NCBI GenBank assembly: GCA_036939355.1
Contig: JALLAP010000608.1
Span: 1-11,998, forward strand
DNA: 11,998 bases
DNA from: Thalassiosira profunda
Lineage: Eukaryota > Bacillariophyta > Thalassiosirophyceae > Thalassiosirales > Thalassiosiraceae
Direction of reading: 5' to 3'
Shown one piece after another: positions 8,396-11,998 of the stretch (position 1 is the first letter of the stretch; each line of letters starts with the position of its first letter). The notes under the pieces are model-generated. The model made no database searches. It was not told where the DNA came from and was given only the letters and a program-made list of their open reading frames with translations. The position numbers and the translations under genes are program-made.

Positions 8396-9544
8396 TTACG
8401 GCAATTGCCCACCGTAAAGCCTCTCTGCATTGCAATGTGTTCGCCCGGCAACCTCGTCCGCGTCCATATTCAGGGCGTCAGCCACGCCCTCCATGCCTCG
8501 CACCATATCGTTCCATGCATTCGCCCCGTTCTCCAGATCAGTTTCCAACACTAATTGATCGATGCCAATTTTCTGCATTACCGCGGGCGTTTTGGGAGCG
8601 TAAAAGTTGGGGATCACCTGGATGATGAAGGAGTAAGATTCTAAGAACCATGTCTCGAACTATTCCAGTGAGATGTAAGCCGAGGAACGTACCGGTGGAA
8701 ACCCGAAGTACACATCCTCACGCAGAACGTTGCCCTCCTCGCAGGCGGCCAACAGCGACGGAATGACGCCCGCCTTGCCCGAGAAGGCGTGGAAGTACAG
8801 TTTGGGCGGCAGGAGCTTCCTCCTCTTCTTCTTTTCCTTCTTCTCCCGCTTCGACAATCTTCTATCATTCAATGCCTCGCCCTTTCGCTCGTCCGTTGTC
8901 AAATACCTTTGTTGCATCCGCTCTCGCACGACATTCAACGAATCGAACAGCTCGCCCCACGCCCGCACGACGTGGATGCTCGCCGGCCGTCCCAATTCCG
9001 CCGCGAGGAGCAGCTGCTCCTCGAAGGCGCGTTGTTGGAGGTCCATCGGGCACGAGAGAATGCGCTCGCGGTCCCAGATGCTGTCGTGCTCGGAGGTGTC
9101 ATCGGCTTCCACCTCCCTCCAGCGGGCGCCGTCCAGTCCGATTTCGCCCACGATGGCGTCGGGGTTGTCGATTAGTCGCTGCCTCAATTCCGCAAGCCAT
9201 TCTCCATCGTCGCTGCCTGAACTGCCGCCATCTGTCGACCCATCACCATCAGATTGCGAAGGCAGCACCACTTCGTGAAGGAACCACGGATGGATGCCGT
9301 AGCACGGTACCGCCCGATATGAGTTCTCCCGCAGCGCAGCCACAGCGGAGTCCACCGCGGGATAATCCCGCGGATGGGTGGACATGACGGCGGCGCCCGC
9401 GAAGGCGAAGGGCGTTGATGCGTCGCCCGAGCTCGAGGGCGATGCATTCTCCGCGAGTGGCAGTGGCGGCGGTAGCGATTGCAATAGGGCCGACACGCCC
9501 TGTGGACCGAGATGAACGTGGCAGTGGCTGTCGAAGAGCCTCAT
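8396..9544 (-). CDS. TatD-family metal-dependent hydrolase (Scn1-like), two exons
   Basis: Joined from exon 1 (9544-8693) and exon 2 (8617-8396), 357 residues. TatD proteins are metal-dependent TIM-barrel hydrolases, several with DNase activity. The expected metal ligands are visible in order: H7 and H9 in FDSHCHVH, E134 in GEIGLD, H191 in PASIHVV, H252 in YFHAFSGK and D311 in LVLETD. YGIHPWF (82-88) resembles the fungal Cut9-interacting protein Scn1 branch. Exon 2 supplies the last ligand and the family C-terminus (ending NAERLYGGQLP), which supports the splice. There are low-complexity Ser/Gly/Asp insertions (about 96-114) and a Lys/Arg cluster (231-243) that could act as a nuclear signal. 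The ATG at 9544 directly precedes the first motif, so little or no targeting peptide is present. Substrate cannot be told from sequence. Confidence 0.92.
8618..8692 (-). other. Intron of the TatD gene (75 bp, phase 0)
   Basis: On the minus strand the donor is CCACCG|GTACGT and the acceptor is CTTCATCATCCAG|GTG. Reading through would end at a TAG after 15 codons, losing the last metal-binding Asp. Splicing joins FGFPP to VIPNFYAPKTP and restores the TatD C-terminus. It is the only one of the six introns with a GTACGT donor. Confidence 0.88.
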
Positions 9545-10141
9545 CGCGGTGGGCGTCGTTCAGGCGAGCCGCCGCCTCCTTCTCCTCTCGCCTTCCCCAG
9601 CCAGCTCGACCTGAATGCGTGCCTCTCCCGCGCCCCCGCCTCCCTCCGTCCCTCCTCCCTCCTCTCCGTCTCTCGATTTTTTCAGCCACGAAATTCCCCG
9701 CCACAGATTTCACCACGTCCTCCGGGCCTTGAAAGACCACCTTCCCCGCGTCCGCCCGGCCTGTGTAGGCTCCCAACCCCGCGGCGAGGACCGGCCCGGT
9801 ACGTCAATTATTGCAGTTGGACTGGGTGGTGCGGGGCGGCGTGTGTTGCTTGTTGAATTTGAGCCCGGTGGAGTGGGGGCTGGTTGAGCCCACCGCACGC
9901 GCGGAGAGGAGGGGCCATTCACCACACAGGAGGAAGGGCGACGGCGCATTGTGGCTCGGAAAGCTATAAGGAGGGAATTTTCTGGCCGCTTTATTGTGAA
10001 GAAGCCCAGCCGGCTATTCTCATTTCTGGGCCGTTCACGCACGTGTCCTCGCAATGAATCTCACCTCCATTTCCCCCTTCCACCCTCTCACATTATGATA
10101 TTTTACAGCACTTTTTCATCCGCAGACGGTAAGCGACGATC
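9545..10141. promoter_or_regulatory. Divergent intergenic region between TatD and the deubiquitinase
   Basis: The two start codons face away from each other across 597 bp, so this segment probably holds both promoters. The TatD-proximal part (about 9570-9685) is strongly pyrimidine-rich on the plus strand, so the TatD leader would be purine-rich. A palindromic CACGTG lies at 10040-10045. No TATA box or paired CCAAT is evident. Open frames here show no domain and look like shadows. Confidence 0.55.
10054..10098 (+). promoter_or_regulatory. Upstream ORF 1 in the deubiquitinase leader
   Basis: This is a 14-codon ATG-to-TGA frame upstream of the main start codon at 10142. Its TGA (10096-10098) overlaps the ATG of the second upstream frame as ATGA. 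It counts as a real leader element only if transcription begins upstream of 10054 and the leader is unspliced, which the sequence cannot show. Confidence 0.35.
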
Positions 10142-10178
10142 ATGGGCATTGACCGGGAGGAAATACAGGAAGACATGA
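10095..10178 (+). promoter_or_regulatory. Upstream ORF 2, overlapping the deubiquitinase start out of frame
   Basis: This 27-codon frame begins in the ATGA overlap with the first upstream ORF and ends at TGA 10176-10178, passing through the main start codon in another frame. If translated it would lower initiation at 10142. This is inference from sequence alone. Confidence 0.35.
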
Positions 10179-11998
10179 AACGGCGGCTGACCTTCGAGCA
10201 GCAGTACGGGCTCTCGGAGGAGCCCGAGAAGGAACATGGTGGAGATGCAAAAAGCGAGGATATGATGGTGAGTTTTTCAATGCAATGTTGCATGCCGGGG
10301 GTTGGATGTTGCTTTTTTGGAGGGAGGGGAGGCGCAGTAATGTATATGGCAGTGGACGTTCCATGTTCCATGCCAAAGCCGAGGGAGGCAAGGCGGCGTC
10401 GCATAACACACACCGTGTATTTTTTGTGAGCATTCCTCACATGTATTTACCTACCTATTTGCTCAGGCCGAGACCGCCAACGACGACGACGCATCGAGGG
10501 AGAGGAGGGAGAGGAACGCCAATCTGTATCAGACCCACGACGACAACGCATGGGCAAAGAGGAGGGATGTATTGGGAGGGAGGGGTAAGGACGAGGAGAA
10601 GGACGAGAAGAAGGACGAGAAGAAGGAACCGCCGACGGACCGGGAGGTGACCCGCGCGGTCCGCAAGCGCTTCAAGGAGCTGCGCCAAGCGGGGCTGAGC
10701 ACGCAGGAGGCCATGGCAAAGGCGCGGGCGGACCTGGGCCTGGATGCGTCGGACGGAGCCAACGGGACGGCGGAAGCTGCGGAGGGTCCGGAGGACTCCA
10801 ACGACGGCAGCTCCGATGGGATGGAGGGCGGGGACGATTTGGTGAGTGTGCTGTTGTCTGGAGGAGGCGCTGCCGCGGGGGCAGGCACGGGCACCGCAAT
10901 CGAAGAGAGATACGATTGGGGGAAATGCCAAGGGAGGAGCTGTTGGGGGAGAAGATTAGCCGGCCGGCTGCGTTCTCCTGTTGGGATGGCACGATTTTTG
11001 CTTGGGTTGCTCGTCGATGACGACACGAGGGGATGGGTATTTTGTCTGATTTCGACTGACCTTCCTTTCCCCATCGTTGTCAGTTTCCCACCCTGGACAA
11101 CTCCCAGAAAATGGACGATGTCCCGATCATCTGCAATGCGATCGTGCCGTTCGATGAGAAGAAGTCCAAACTGGAGGGACTCTTTGGCAATCGTCCGACT
11201 GCGGCGGCGCCCTCTCCCGTCGAGGAAACAAAGGACGACCCTGCCGCTAACACCGCGGTCGTCAAGGCCAAGCGCAAGCGGGCTACTGGGCTGGGCAATT
11301 TGGGGAACACCTGCTTCATGAACTCGACGCTGCAGTGCCTGGCCCACACGCCGCCCATCCGGGAGGTGAGCTTTGATGCCTGATGCCACGTGTTTTTCAT
11401 TCCATTGCAACCACTGGTAACTCATCTTCCTCGAACCTCACAGTACTTTCTCGGGCTGGACCACAACGGCGGCAACTACAAGCGAGACGTCAATGCGGAC
11501 AATCCGCTTGGAACCGGCGGCGAGCTGGCGAGGGCATTCGCGAGCCTTCTGGGGGAGATGTGGACAGGAAACGACATGGAGGACACCAACCCCTTTTCTT
11601 CGTCCGCCGTGACGTACCCCCGTTCCTTCAAGGAGATCCTCGGCAAGCACGCACCCCAATTCGTGGGCTACAACCAGCACGATTCCCAGGAATTGGCCGT
11701 CTACCTCCTCGACATCCTGCACGAGGACACGAACCGCGTGCGCAAGAAGCCCTACGTGGAGAAGCCGGAGCAGGGGGAAGACGAGGAGGACAACGACGCG
11801 GCGGCGAAGGCGTGGGGCGCCCATTTGCAGAGGGAGGACAGTCAGATCGTGGAGAGCTTCACCGGCCAGGTCAAGAGCCGGGTGCAGTGTCCAGTGGAGG
11901 GGTGCGGGCGGGTGAGCACGACGTACGACCCGTGCATGTACCTCAGCGTGCCGCTTCCCGGGGACACGGATCGAACGATGAAGGTTACGTTCGTTCCC
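10142..11998 (+). CDS. Ubiquitin-specific protease, USP4/USP15-type, partial at 3' end
   Basis: Exons are 10142-10267, 10467-10841, 11084-11365 and 11444 to beyond the window end, 446 residues so far. The family cleaves ubiquitin from proteins with a Cys-His-Asp papain-like active site. The Cys box [17 protein letters not shown] places the catalytic Cys at residue 244 (codon 11312-11314). QHDSQEL and the [12 protein letters not shown] motif that follows match the USP4/11/15 group, as does NPLG. The first zinc-ribbon Cys pair appears as CPVEGC, and [12 protein letters not shown] continues the fold. The catalytic His box lies beyond the window. The N-terminal 235 residues are charged and low-complexity (K/E/D repeats near 83-94) and show no DUSP or ubiquitin-like domain, unlike animal USP4/15. 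The start ATG was chosen because it is the first in frame and the exon joins cleanly; an upstream non-coding exon is possible. Confidence 0.9.
10268..10466 (+). other. Deubiquitinase intron 1 (199 bp, phase 0)
   Basis: The donor is ATG|GTGAGT and the acceptor is CCTATTTGCTCAG|GCC. Reading through from exon 1 stops at TGA 10427-10429. Splicing joins SEDMM to AETANDDD, keeping the acidic character. Confidence 0.75.
10587..10622 (+). repeat. Three 12-bp tandem units encoding Lys/Asp/Glu repeats
   Basis: The unit AAGGACGAGAAG occurs three times, the first copy with one base change, in frame with exon 2 of the deubiquitinase. It encodes [12 protein letters not shown]. Such short coding repeats often vary in copy number between strains, which is inference here. 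Confidence 0.8.
10842..11083 (+). other. Deubiquitinase intron 2 (242 bp, phase 0)
   Basis: The donor is TTG|GTGAGT and the acceptor is CATCGTTGTCAG|TTT. A CTGAC branch-like site lies at about 11056-11060 just before a CT-rich run. It is the longest intron in the window. Splicing joins EGGDDL to FPTLDNSQK. Confidence 0.75.
11366..11443 (+). other. Deubiquitinase intron 3 (78 bp, phase 0)
   Basis: The donor is GAG|GTGAGC and the acceptor is CGAACCTCACAG|TAC. Reading through stops at a TGA after five codons. Splicing joins TPPIRE to [10 protein letters not shown], exactly matching the USP4/15 pattern in which the Cys box is followed by TPPLTEYF. This is the best-supported intron in the gene. 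Confidence 0.93.

Noticed and set aside
11911..11916. GTGAGC donor-like site in deubiquitinase exon 4
   Set aside because: The sequence across it encodes GRVSTTYDP, which matches the conserved USP sequence, so it is coding.
1183..11998. A ubiquitin or ER-degradation gene cluster linking the SEL1L-like gene and the deubiquitinase
   Set aside because: The two are about 5 kb apart with a TatD hydrolase and an unrelated gene between, on mixed strands. Eukaryotic neighbours of this kind are usually coincidental.

Overview
This is nuclear eukaryotic DNA. Four protein-coding genes have short GT-AG introns, start codons in AUG-initiation contexts rather than behind ribosome binding sites, and eukaryote-only families (SEL1L/HRD3, USP-type deubiquitinase). 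Most of the window is GC-rich, intergenic distances are 83-600 bp, and introns are few and short (75-242 bp). This suits a compact protist or microalgal genome, perhaps a stramenopile. That lineage guess is weak because no lineage-specific marker is visible.

Layout: 1-1182 holds no gene I can support and probably contains the promoter and CA-rich leader of the next gene. 1183-5154 (+) encodes a large SEL1L/HRD3 homologue of ER-associated degradation, with one 120-bp intron. It ends 83 bp from the convergent 3' end of an unrecognised 970-residue protein on the minus strand (8228-5238). Two open frames must be spliced together to give that protein. It has a coiled coil, two predicted membrane helices and a C-terminal tail of small modules. 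167 bp upstream of its start codon, also on the minus strand, lies the end of a two-exon TatD-family metal-dependent hydrolase (9544-8396). A 597-bp divergent intergenic region (9545-10141) then separates TatD from a plus-strand ubiquitin-specific protease of the USP4/USP15 type. Four of its exons are visible before the window ends inside the catalytic domain.

The SEL1L homologue and the deubiquitinase both belong to the ubiquitin system, but they are about 5 kb apart with two unrelated genes between them, so I infer no operon-like or coordinated unit. All six introns interrupt the reading frame exactly between codons (phase 0), and in every case the last exon base is G. The most unusual items are the 970-residue multi-module protein, the apparent change of membrane anchoring in the SEL1L homologue, its stop-free in-frame intron, and two overlapping upstream ORFs before the deubiquitinase.
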